DNA of 64,000 nucleotides from NCBI GenBank assembly GCA_028583605.1, contig CM053333.1:24345302-24409301 (forward strand), written 5' to 3'. Below are positions 46,613 through 56,395 of this stretch, piece after piece. The stretch is from Dastarcus helophoroides. Its lineage: Eukaryota > Arthropoda > Insecta > Coleoptera > Bothrideridae. Under the pieces are notes generated by a model, which did no database searches, was not told the DNA's origin, and saw nothing but the letters and a program-made list of their open reading frames with translations. Position numbers and translations under genes: made by a program. The number at the start of each line of letters is the position of its first letter. Within the stretch, counting starts at the first letter, position 1.

Positions 46613-49600
46613 GGGGAAGACAGGAGCAAACGAGAGGAAAGAAGAAGAGAGGAGAAAGATATAGAAGGAAAGAAAAAGGAAACGGACGAAAAGAGATGAA
46701 ATGGAAGGTAAGGACGGAAGAAAGGAAAGGAAAGAAGGGAGAAAAGGAAAGAAAAGAAAAGAAGGAAGGGAATAAAGGAAAGTAAGAGAAGGAAGGGAAG
46801 AAATAAAAGTTAGGAAGGGAAGGAAGGGAAGGAAGGAAAGGAAGGAAAGGAAGGAAAGGAAGGAAAGCAAGGAAAGGAAGGAAAGGAAGGAAAGGAAGGA
46901 AAGGAAGGAAAGGAAAGGAAGGAAAGGAAGGAAAGGAAGGAAAGGAAGGAAAGGAAGGAAAGGAAGGAAAGGAAGGAAAGGAAGGAAAGGAAGGAAAGGA
47001 AGGAAAGGAAGGAAAGGAAGGAAAGGAAGGAAAGAAAGGAAAGGAAGGAAGGGAAGGAAGGGAAAGGAAGGAGGAAGGGAAGGAAGGGAAGGAAGGGAAG
47101 GAAGGGAAGGGAAGGGAAGAAGGGAAAGAAAGGGAAGAAGGGAAGAAGGAAGAAGGGAAGGAAGGAAGGAAGGGAAGGAGAGAAGGAAGGGAAGGAAGGG
47201 AAGGAAGGGAAGGAAGGGAAGAAAGGGAAGGAAGGGAAGGAAGGGAAGGAAGGGAAGGAAGGGAAGGAAGGGAAGGAAGGGAAGGAAGGGAAGGAAGGGA
47301 AGGAAGGGAAGGAAGGGAAGGAAGGGAAGGAAGGGAAGGAAGGGAAGGAAGGGAAGGAAGGGAAGGAAGGGGAAGGAAGGGAAGGAAGGGAAGGAAGGGA
47401 AGGAAGGGAAGGAAGGGAAGGAAGGGAAAGGAAGGGAAGGAAGGGAAGGAAGGGAAGGAAGGGAAGGAAGGGAAGGAAGGGAAGGAAGGGAAGGAAGGGA
47501 AGGAAGGGAAGGAAGGGAAGGAAGGGAAGGAAGGGAAGGAGGGAAGGAAGGGAAGGAAAGGGAAGGAAGGGAAGGAAGGGAAGGAAGGGAAGGAAGGGAA
47601 GGAAGGGAAGGAAGGGAAGGAAGGGAAGGAAGGGAAGGAAGGGAAGGAAGGGAAGGAAGGGAAGGAAGGGAAGCAAGGGAACGAAGGGAAGGAAGGGAAA
47701 AAAGGGAAGTAAGGAAGAATGGAAGGGAAGGAAAGGAAGGGAAGGGGTGGAAGAGAAGAAAGGAAGGAAGAAAGGAAGGAAAGGAAGGAAAGGAAGGAAA
47801 GGAAGGAAAGGAAGGAAAGGAAGAAAGGAAGGAAAGGAAGAAAAGAAAGGAAGAAGGAAAGGAAGGGAAGGGGTGGAAGAGAAGAAAGGAAGGAAGAAAG
47901 GAAGGAAAGGAAGGAAAGAAGGAAGGAAGAAAGGAAGGAAAGGAAGAAAAGAAAGGAAGGGAAGGAATGGAAGGAAGGGAAGGAAGGAAAGAAGGAAGGA
48001 AGAAAAGAAAGGAAGGGAAGGGGTGGAAGAGAAGAAAGGAAGGAAGAAAGGAAGGAAAGGAAGAAAGGAAGGAAGGAAGGAAGGAAGGAAGGAAGGAAGG
48101 AAAGGAAGGGAAGGAAGGGAAGGAAAGAAGGAAAGGAAGGGAAGGAAGGGAAGGAGGGAAGGAAGGAAAGGAAGAAAGGAAGGAAGGAAGGAAGGAAGGA
48201 AAGGAAGGGAAGGAAGGGAAGGTAAGGGAAGGAAGGAAAGAAGGAAGGAAGAAAAGAAAGGAAGGGAAGGGGTGGAAGAGAAGAAAGGAAGGAAGAAAGG
48301 AAGAAAAGAAAGGAAGGGAAGGAGGAAAGGAAGGAAAGAAGGAAGGAAGAAAAGAAAGGAAGGGAAGGAAAGAAGGAAAGGAAGGGAAGGAAGGGAAGGA
48401 AGGAAAGGAAGGAAAGGAAGGAAAGGAAGGAAAGGAAGAAAAGAAAGGAAGGGAAGGAAAGAAGGAAGGAAGAAAAGAAAGGAAGGGAAGGAAAGGAAGG
48501 AAAGGAAGGAAAGGAAGAAAAGAAAGGAAGGGAAGGAAAGAAGGAAGGAAGAAAGGAAGGAAAGGAAGAAAAGAAAGGAAAGAAGGAAAGGAAGGAAATG
48601 AAGGAAAGGAAGGAAAGAAGGAAGGAAGAAAAGAAAGGAAGGGAAGGAAGGAAAGGAAGAAAGGAAGGAAAGGAAGAAAAGAAAGGAAGGGAAGGAAAGA
48701 AGGAAGGAAGAAAAGAAAGGAAGGGAAGGAAGGGAAGGAAGGAAAGAAGGAAGGAAGAAAGGAAGGAAAGGAAGGAAAGGAAGAAAGGAAGGAAAGGAAG
48801 AAAGGAAGGAAAGAAGGAAGGAAGAAAAGAAAGGAAAGAAGGAAAGGAAGGAAAGGAAGAAAAGAAAGGAAGGGAAGGAATGGAAGGAAGGGAAGGAAAG
48901 GAAGGAAAGAAAGGGAAGGAAGGGAAGGAAGGAAAGGAAGGAAAGAAGGAAGGAAGAAAGGAAGGAAAGGAAGAAAGGAAGGAAAGGAAGAAAAGAAAGG
49001 AAGGGAAGGAAAGAAAGGGAAGGAAGGAAAGGAAGGAAAGGAAGGAAAGGAAGGAAAGGAAGGAAAGGAAGAAAAGAAAGGAAGGGAAGGAGGGAAGGAA
49101 GGAAGGAAGGAAAGGAAGAAAGGAAGGAAAGGAAGAAAAGAAAGGAAGGGAAGGAGGAAAGGAAGGAAAGAAGGAAGGAAGAAAAGAAAGGAAGGGAAGG
49201 AAAGAAAGGGAAGGAAGGAAAGGAAGAAAAGAAAGGAAGGGAAGGAAAGAAGGAAGGAAGAAAGGAAGGAAAGGAAGAAAGGAAGGAAAGGAAGAAAGGA
49301 AGGAAGGAAGGAAAGGAGGAAAGGAAGGAAAGAAGGAAGGAAGAAAGGAAAGAAGGAAAGGAAGAAAAGAAAGGAAGGGAAGGAAAGAAGGAAGGAAGAA
49401 AGGAAGGAAAGGAAGGAAAGGAAGGAAAGAAGGAAGGAAGAAAAGAAAGGAAGGGAAGGAGGAAAGGAAGGAAAGGAAGGAAATGAAGGAAAGGAAGGAA
49501 AGGAAGAAAGGAAGAAAAGAAAGGAAGGGAAGGAAAGGAAGGAAAGGAAGAAAAGAAAGGAAGGGAAGGAAAGAAAGGGAAGGAAGGAAAGAAGGAAGGA

Positions 49601-51558
49601 AGAAAAGAAAGGAAAGAAGGAAAGGAAGAAAAGAAAGGAAGGGAAGGAAAGAAGGAAAGGAAGGGAAGGAAAGAAGGAAGGAAGAAAGGAAGGAAGGAAG
49701 GAAAGGAAAAAAGGAAGGAAAGGAAGGAAAGGAAGGAAATGAAGGAAAGGAAGGAAAGGAAGAAAGGAAGGAAAGGAAGAAAAGAAAGGAAGGGAAGGAA
49801 AGAAGGAAGGAAGAAAGGAAGGAAAGGAAGGAAAGGAAGAAAAGAAAGGAAGGGAAGGAAAGAAGGAAGGAAGAAAGGAAGGAAAGGAAGAAAAGAAAGG
49901 AAGGGAAGGAAAGAAGGAAGGAAGAAAAGAAAGGAAAGAAGGAAAGGAAGGAAATGAAGGAAAGGAAGGAAAGGAAGAAAGGAAGGAAAGGAAGAAAAGA
50001 AAGGAAGGGAAGGAAAGGAAGGAAAGAAGGAAGGAAGAAAGGAAGGAAAGAAGGAAGGAAGAAAAGAAAGGAAGGGAAGGAAAGGAAGGGAAGGAAGGGA
50101 AGGAAGGAAGGAAGGAAGGAAGGAAGGAAGGGAAGGAAAGAAGGAAGGAAGAAAAGAAAGGAAGGGAAGGGGTGGAAGAGAAGAAAGGAAGGAAGAAAAG
50201 AAAGGAAGGGAAGGAATGGAAGGAAGGGAAGGTAAGGGAAGGAAGGGAAGGAGGAAAGGAAGGAAAGGAAGGAAAGAAGGAAGGAAGAAAGGAAGGAAGG
50301 AAAGGAGGAAAGGAAGGAAAGGAAGGGAAGGAAGGGAAGGAAAGAAGGAAAGGAAGGGAAGGAAAGAAAGGGAAGGAAGGAAAGGAAGGGAAGGGGTGGA
50401 AGAGAAGAAAGGAAGGAAGAAAGGAAGGAAAGGAAGAAAAGAAAGGAAGGGAAGGAAAGAAGGAAGGAAGAAAAGAAAGGAAGGGAAGGAATGGAAGGAA
50501 GGGAAGGAGGAAAGGAAGGAAAGAAGGAAGGAAGAAAAGAAAGGAAGGAAGGGAAGGAAAGAAGGAAGGAAGAAAAGAAAGGAAGGGAAGGAAAGAAGGA
50601 AAGGAAGGGAAGGAAGGGAAGGAAGGGAAGGGGTGGAAGAGAAGAAAGGAAGGAAGAAAGGAAGAAAAGAAAGGAAGGGAAGGAAGGGAAGGAAGGAAAG
50701 AAGGAAGGAAGAAAGGAAGAAAAGAAAGGAAGGGAAGGAATGGAAGGAAGGGAAGGAAAGGAAGGAAAGGAAGGAAAGGAAGAAAAGAAAGGAAAGAAGG
50801 AAAGGAAGAAAAGAAAGGAAGGGAAGGAAAGAAGGAAAGGAAGGAAGGAAGGAAGGAAAGGAAGAAAGGAAGGAAAGGAAGGAAAGAAGGAAGGAAGAAA
50901 AGAAAGGAAGGGAAGGAATGGAAGGAAGGGAAGGAAAGAAGGAAAGGAAGGGAAGGAAAGAAGGAAGGAAGAAAAGAAAGGAAAGAAGGAAAGGAAGAAA
51001 AGAAAGGAAAGAAGGAAAGGAAGAAAGGAAGGAAAGAAGGAAGGAAGAAAGGAAGGAAAGAAGGAAGGAAGAAAGGAAGAAAAGAAAGGAAGGGAAGGAA
51101 AGAAGGAAGGAAGAAAGGAAGAAAAGAAAGGAAGGGAAGGAGGAAAGGAAGGAAAGAAGGAAGGAAGAAAAGAAAGGAAAGAAGGAAAGGAAGAAAGGAA
51201 GGAAAGGAAGAAAAGAAAGGAAGGAAGGGAAGGAAAGAAAGGGAAGGAAGGAAAGGAAGAAAGGAAGGAAAGGAAGAAAAGAAAGGAAGGGAAGGAAAGA
51301 AGGAAGGAAGAAAAGAAAGGAAGGGAAGGAAAGGAAGGAAAGGAAGGAAAGGAAGGAAGGAAGGAAGGAAGGAAGGAAGGAAGGAAAGGAAGGGAAGGAA
51401 GGGAAGGGGTGGAAGAGAAGAAAGGAAAGGAAGGGAAGGAAAGGAAGGAAAGGAAGAAAAGAAAGGAAGGGAAGGGGTGGAAGAGAAGAAAGGAAGGAAG
51501 AAAGGAAGGAAAGGAAGGGAAGGGGTGGAAGAGAAGAAAGGAAGGAAGAAAAGGAAAG
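46613..51558 (+). repeat. 4.9-kb purine-only GGAA-type array
   Basis: The plus strand is almost wholly A and G for nearly 5 kb. The start (46807-47710) is simple: GGAAA or GGGAA alternating with GGAA. From 47711 the pattern is compound (GGAAGAAAGGAAGG, GAAAAGAAAGG, GGGAAGG), with a longer marker GGGGTGGAAGAGAAG appearing about ten times (near 47745, 47869, 48020, 48268, 50170, 50390, 50629, 51405, 51470 and 51520). Open frames of 500-1680 codons in every frame (Lys/Arg/Glu/Gly or Phe/Pro/Ser/Leu) are artefacts of the lack of stop codons. Confidence 0.97.
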
Positions 51559-51885
51559 GTTTTTTGTTCTTCAGAATCACTATTTTCAATATTTTTGTGT
51601 TGTTCTTGATCCACTATTTCCTTGAGCTCATCATCAACATTTCTTTGAGATTTTTCACATTTCTAAACCTGTTTGTTTCGCTAATTCGACTATTTCGTTC
51701 ATATCAACAGAATTTCTAGTGTCACTGTCCTCTCTTAGATTTTGCCAAATATTTTTACACACTCCGTTCAAACCTTTTTTCGTAACCTCATTACAAAAAA
51801 TTATATATGTATGTTGTATGTACTTTAAATTTAGGAGAAGCTCGATTGTGCCTCCAATTTTTAGGTAATCTCATTATTTCAATAA
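51559..51885. other. Gene-free complex sequence
   Basis: Ordinary AT-rich sequence between the purine array and a pogo-like end. Confidence 0.4.
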
Positions 51886-51888
51886 AAA

Positions 51889-51941
51889 AGCGTTAAACCG
51901 AAACAGCGCTAAACGGAGCAGCGTTAAGCGGAGTCTTACTG
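51889..51941 (+). mobile_element. Pogo/Tigger-like terminal sequence (fragment)
   Basis: Three near-repeats of about 17 bp (AGCGTTAAACCGAAAC, AGCGCTAAACGGAGC, AGCGTTAAGCGGAGTC) precede TTACTG and TA. In reverse complement this is TACAGTAAGACTCCGCTTAACGC-like, a layout typical of pogo/Tigger/jerky ends. The partner end is not seen. Confidence 0.45.
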
Positions 51942-51943
51942 TA

Positions 51944-53346
51944 CTAAGAAACATCCCTCGAGTTTATTAATAGATTTAAGTTATGATCATGATAATGTAT
52001 AAGTAAGGTAATCTGACGCGAGGCGAAATGTGGCACGTAATCGGGAGACTGGTGGCTTAGAGAGAGATAGACAATAAGATGTTTAAGAACTGGCATAACT
52101 CTATGCAAAGTATACGGCACTGTCCGACGTATGTCTGGAATATTGGCTGTAACTTTTTTAAAAATAATTCTAGAACAAAATATTTCAAATAAACTTTTTT
52201 GGTTAATTATTTGCAACATTTTGGTGACCTTAATTTCTTTTCTCTGCTTTTGTTTCATTGGTATTTCATTTGCATATCTTTCTGCATTTGGTGACCTCAA
52301 ATCTTACAGAGTTTAGAAGTGAAAAAGTTCGAGAAAATATAAGAATTTCATAATTTTACCGATTCTCATATAAAATAATTTAATACTATTTTTAAACATG
52401 CGTTAGTAATTAAAATGAAATTTTTGCCAGTATATCTATGTTCGTTTTTGGTAACGATTTCATTTTAGTACTTGGAGTTCTTTAAATATAACATTAAACA
52501 ATGAATGATAAAAATCAGTAAAATTATGATTTCTCTAAATTCTTAGAATCTAACCCCTATAAATTTGATGTTACCGAATGCAGAAAGTTAAGATTTTTTT
52601 CAAAAGGGCAAATAAAAAATTCAGGTGTCATTTGAAAACTCAAAAATTAGTTACCAAAGCAATAAACTAAAAGCTAAGAAAACAAAATCAAAGTCACTGG
52701 AAAGTGACAAATAATTAACCAAAAAAGTTTCTCTGACACATTTTTTCTATAAACATTTTTTAAAAAGTTATAGCTAATGTTCTATACATACACCGGACCC
52801 TGATCAAGCAAAGGCTCCTCTGTCTATTTATATCATTTTTATTTATTAAATATATATACAAAAACAATTTAATGTTTAAATTACTTTGGGAATGAGATAT
52901 TCATTTAATAGAAACTGATAAAGTTTTTTACAAAAAATGTACTCTCCACAGTTCATTGTTTATTTCTCTTAAAACAAAATCTGCACTAAAATGTTTTTCG
53001 CATACAAAATCTCTAATTGACAAGAGCCGGTCATTTCGCGGGATTGTTCACCTCCATACATCAACTTGGTCCTTAGGCACTCTGAAACAACGACACTTTT
53101 TCATGACAGCTTTTATAACCACTGTTGCAAATAGACATAACACAAACAAGTCTTGGCCATTTTGTAATTAAAGTATAAATATAAAACCGAAAAATTGCGA
53201 CACAATTGCATTAAGTATCAATATTTGCATAGGAAAGCATTGCTTAATCTACTTAAGGCAGTCCTTCGACGGACTATCCTTCAAATGGTGTTCTCTTTTC
53301 AATCGTCTCCGATTTTAATGCCACTAATCGCAACAGTGAGATATTG
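51944..53346. other. Gene-free complex sequence
   Basis: Short ORFs on both strands (up to 118 codons at 51944-52300, minus) have no recognisable domain. No gene is supported. Confidence 0.4.
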
Positions 53347-53355
53347 CGGGTTGCA

Positions 53356-53455
53356 CTGGGGTTGCATATTTGTATGTTGCACCGAAATTATCCACTCGGA
53401 TCTATTCGGGTTAAGCGAAATCGGATACTATAAGTTGCACACATAAGAGAACTTC
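53356..53455. repeat. MULE left terminal inverted repeat
   Basis: Pairs with 56090-56184 along nearly its whole length with scattered substitutions. It is followed by a complementary copy of its own inner end (GTGTGTGCAACTTA at 53467-53480), making a local hairpin. Confidence 0.8.
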
Positions 53456-53534
53456 TCTCATATAACGTGTGTGCAACTTATGTATGCCAAGTCATCATTT
53501 TTTTTATCATTTAACATAATAATTATATGAAGGT

Positions 53535-55442
53535 TTACACCCACAACACTGTTGGTTGTACAGATATACTGATTCCCCTTCTTTTTGTTTTTATTTTTGA
53601 AGCGCCCGCCTTCGGTTTCAAATCAATATTTATAGGTTTAAAGGAAATATGTAGATGAGTAAGGAGTTTGTTTACATTATTCCCATATTTATTTTTGTTT
53701 TTTAGAAAAGAAGATCTTGCACTAGCAAATTGATCAGTATCATCATTTAAATGTTTCAAGATTTCCTCTGAATAAGATTCCCATTCAATCCGAATCTTTT
53801 GAATTTCTTCTGTCGAAACAGATAAAATTGTAAGATCGTTATGGGTATCATTGGTGGTATTTTCTTTGCTGGTATTATTTTCATCTATGGAAATTAATCT
53901 TCTGGTAATAGCTGTATGTGTTAATTCTTTTTCATCATATTGCAGAGGAAGAAATAATTCGGGATTTGATTCTTTTCCGGTGGCTATTTTATAAAATTTC
54001 AGTTTGTTTTCTTGTGTCATTGTATTATAAACATTTAAAATATTATATTTTTTAAGAACAGACTCTTGATGTTTGCAAAATTTACCATTAAATGCAATTG
54101 GGCACGAGCATTTACCAATCACCACCTCATATAAAGTATCCTTAATTTTTGAACTCTGAACCAGACATTGCATGGAAATTAAATCTGCCGATACTACTTC
54201 ACAAGCATCATTTTTGTTTATAAGATATCTATCTTTTATTTGTTTAGAAACTCTGTTGAAAATTAAATCCAGTATCCTTTGACTGAAATATTGCTCAAAT
54301 CCAGTTATTATAAAGTCGCATAATTGTGTTAAATTAAAAGCTTTCGTGAGTTCAAGGGGTATGTCTTTAAGGAGTCGAAATATTATTTCAGAAAAATTGT
54401 TTGTATCTGTTCCTCTCAGAATTTGTGTTTTTCTGTAATACATACACCAGTCCTTTTCTCTAAGCAGTAGATTTTTAATATATTTTTTTAAATTCTCATG
54501 CTTGCATTTGGTCAAAAATACTTTTTTGTGAAAATTTAGATCTTCTTCTGTCTTTGAGTACATGATATTTTTAAAAAGTTTGAAATATTGTTGGGTTTTA
54601 TCCTTAGGCAATTTATTTTTTGACAATGAAATCCATTTCCAAACTGCTTTAAGTATGTGAAAAGTACAAAGCAATAAATTTGCCCGTGGCCAATATTTTT
54701 GTAGAACTTTTCGCTCTGTTAAATCATCATCAGTAATAATAACAGAAGGAGAAACTTTACCATCAAACAATTGATAAAAAGCTTCTACAGCTTTATCAAA
54801 AGTACCGATTTTTTGACTACTGCTTAAAATGCAGCCAACGGGAACTCCTCCGGCAGCTGATTGTGTGACAAAAAAGTACACTTTATGGTCTTGAGAATCA
54901 CAATTACCACTAGCGTCGACGAACATTATTTCCTGAGTTTGAGGCAAATCATGACACCTTTGCATAAATGGCTTACATAAAGAGACAGCATACTGTTCTT
55001 CGTTTCGCACAATTCCGTACTTAATGTCTTTACTGGTACTCAATAATTTTTCTAAAGTTTCCAGCATTCCTTCTCCTGATCTATCACCACACTGTTCCCT
55101 AAAATTTGATTTCCAGAGGTTTGATACATCAGTTTTAGTGGGACAGTTGTATCTAACCAAAACAAAATTTTCATAATCTTCTCCGAATTCCTCTCTTTTA
55201 ATGCTGCAGAATGTATGATAAGCGGTAGCAGAAGAATGGCCACGACTGAACAAATTTAAAATAAATTCCGTTGTTTTACAACTTATTGGCCGATACCTAA
55301 GAGCTTCAGCGACATTTAATCTATGATTGTCATCATTTTGGAATCTTACAAGACATGGCCATTCCCTATCAAAAGATTTTTTAGATTTTGTTTTTTCGAT
55401 ATATATTTTAATTGTTACAACCAACTGTGCAGGACATTCCAA
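53535..55442 (-). CDS. MULE transposase with SWIM zinc finger
   Basis: A 635-codon frame, by far the longest believable one here. It contains the MULE DDE domain. The first Asp is in FVDAS (residue 176), the second in VIITDDD (238-240), the MULE-specific C-x-x-H is CTFH (259-262), and the catalytic Glu is probably in TNNFSE (E352). A SWIM finger follows, CSC...FCKH (C445, C447, C456, H458). The C-terminal part is Asn/Asp/Glu-rich and ends in a basic patch. The protein cuts and joins element ends at the terminal inverted repeats in the nucleus. The frame opens at a TTG, not an ATG, and homologous-looking sequence continues upstream in another frame, so this is the main part of exon 2 of a longer gene. 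The DDE and SWIM residues are intact. Confidence in the family is high and in present activity low. Confidence 0.9.
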   Translation of the reverse strand: MECPAQLVVTIKIYIEKTKSKKSFDREWPCLVRFQNDDNHRLNVAEALRYRPISCKTTEFILNLFSRGHSSATAYHTFCSIKREEFGEDYENFVLVRYNCPTKTDVSNLWKSNFREQCGDRSGEGMLETLEKLLSTSKDIKYGIVRNEEQYAVSLCKPFMQRCHDLPQTQEIMFVDASGNCDSQDHKVYFFVTQSAAGGVPVGCILSSSQKIGTFDKAVEAFYQLFDGKVSPSVIITDDDLTERKVLQKYWPRANLLLCTFHILKAVWKWISLSKNKLPKDKTQQYFKLFKNIMYSKTEEDLNFHKKVFLTKCKHENLKKYIKNLLLREKDWCMYYRKTQILRGTDTNNFSEIIFRLLKDIPLELTKAFNLTQLCDFIITGFEQYFSQRILDLIFNRVSKQIKDRYLINKNDACEVVSADLISMQCLVQSSKIKDTLYEVVIGKCSCPIAFNGKFCKHQESVLKKYNILNVYNTMTQENKLKFYKIATGKESNPELFLPLQYDEKELTHTAITRRLISIDENNTSKENTTNDTHNDLTILSVSTEEIQKIRIEWESYSEEILKHLNDDTDQFASARSSFLKNKNKYGNNVNKLLTHLHISFKPINIDLKPKAGASKIKTKRRGISISVQPTVLWV

Positions 55443-55943
55443 GTTTTTTGACGTTTTTTTTCAAGTTATTAGTTTTAGCCTTTTGTCTAACGTTAAAATG
55501 GCAATGACAAATGCGTTTAAAAATATTTCTTGGAGCCTTACAAGCTGATTTAAATGTGCGTCTTATTCTCCAAGTTTCTTTTGAAAGAGATTGTAGTGCT
55601 TCAATCCATGCCTATTGAAACAAAGAACATTTTTAATGTGTTCGATTTTTCAAATTTTATACTTTTTCCAACTTAATTTAAGTAATTACTTCACAAAAAA
55701 AATATAAAATATTATTGTATGAAAATATTTGGACATTTCTGTATTATCTAAACGTTAATTTTTTTTTAATTTTACAAATTTTATCATGTAGGTATTTTTT
55801 TATATGTAAAGTAAGTAACGTAAAGTAATTTTTGTAAAGATATATTAATAATTTACCTCCACGTCACTTTGACTTTTCAGCTGCAGTAGAAATGTTTTAT
55901 CGCCCACTTTCTTGTAATCATAATTTTTTGGTAAATTTTCCAT
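55443..55943 (-). pseudogene. MULE transposase 5' part: exon 1, intron, frameshifted start of exon 2
   Basis: Exon 1 probably begins at ATG 55943 (MENLPKNYDYKKVGDK...) and ends in GTG GAG|GTAAAT at 55857. The intron (55856-55612, 245 bp) ends CAATAG, and exon 2 resumes in phase with AWIEALQSLSKETW and KRICHCHFNVRQKA. The basic, Cys/His-containing stretch before a CPAQLVV motif is usual at the N-terminus of SWIM-type MULE transposases. A run of eight A at 55458-55465 puts the frame out by one base before CPAQLVV. Seven or ten A would keep it open. This is either a disabling mutation or a sequencing or assembly error in a homopolymer. The splice sites are inferred. Confidence 0.6.
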
Positions 55944-56089
55944 AATATACTTATCTATTCTCACTTTATATGTTAATTTTGACAAAACAAACAAAAATTG
56001 TAGGGTTATGTTTACATACCCAATTTTGCGAGGTTTGACTTCGAAATTGAAAACAGAATTCGGGTATGTTGCACACGTATTAGCCAACA

Positions 56090-56184
56090 AAAGTTCTGAT
56101 GTGTGTGCAACTTATAATATACGATTTCGCTTAAGTCGAACAAATCCGAGTGGATAATTTGTGTGTAACATACAAATATGCTAA
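56090..56184. repeat. MULE right terminal inverted repeat
   Basis: Reverse complement of 53356-53455 with scattered differences. It lies about 150 bp upstream of the proposed transposase ATG and is expected to hold both the promoter and the transposase binding site, as in other MULEs (inference). Confidence 0.8.
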
Positions 56185-56193
56185 CGGGTTACA

Positions 56194-56395
56194 TTACTAG
56201 TCTTATATTATATCATGGTTATGATCTTTATTTTGAAATGGTGAGAAAAGAGTCATGCCAAGATTCTTAAAAAGTATCTCAAACAATATCAATGTCTTCC
56301 AGCTTTGCGTTAACACCTATATAGCTGAGAAGACTCAATAACGTAATGTCCTTTGGGTCAGTGAAATAGGCGGTGAATATATTTTGTAGTTAATA
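56194..56395. other. Spacer between MULE and second purine array
   Basis: Short complex sequence without a gene. Confidence 0.4.

Larger units (their letters stand above)
53356..56184 (-). mobile_element. MULE (Mutator-like) DNA transposon, about 2.8 kb
   Basis: A transposase gene on the minus strand lies between long terminal inverted repeats. The ends share GCATATTTGTATGTT, then AAATTATCCACTCGGAT, TTAAGCGAAATCG and TATAAGTTGCACAC in the same order and opposite orientation. An imperfect 9-bp direct repeat (CGGGTTGCA at 53347-53355, CGGGTTACA at 56185-56193, 8/9) is a possible target duplication of the size usual for MULEs. The terminal repeats are offset by a few bases there, so the exact ends are uncertain. 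Each repeat ends internally in a GTTGCACAC/GTGTGTGCAAC hairpin. The element sits between the two purine arrays. Confidence 0.85.

Noticed and set aside
46566..51614. Minus-strand open frames of up to 1682 codons (Phe/Leu/Pro/Ser) and plus-strand Lys/Arg/Glu/Gly frames
   Set aside because: A purine-only strand has no TAA, TAG or TGA on most frames of its complement, so long frames arise automatically. They are open in all frames at once and lack any domain.
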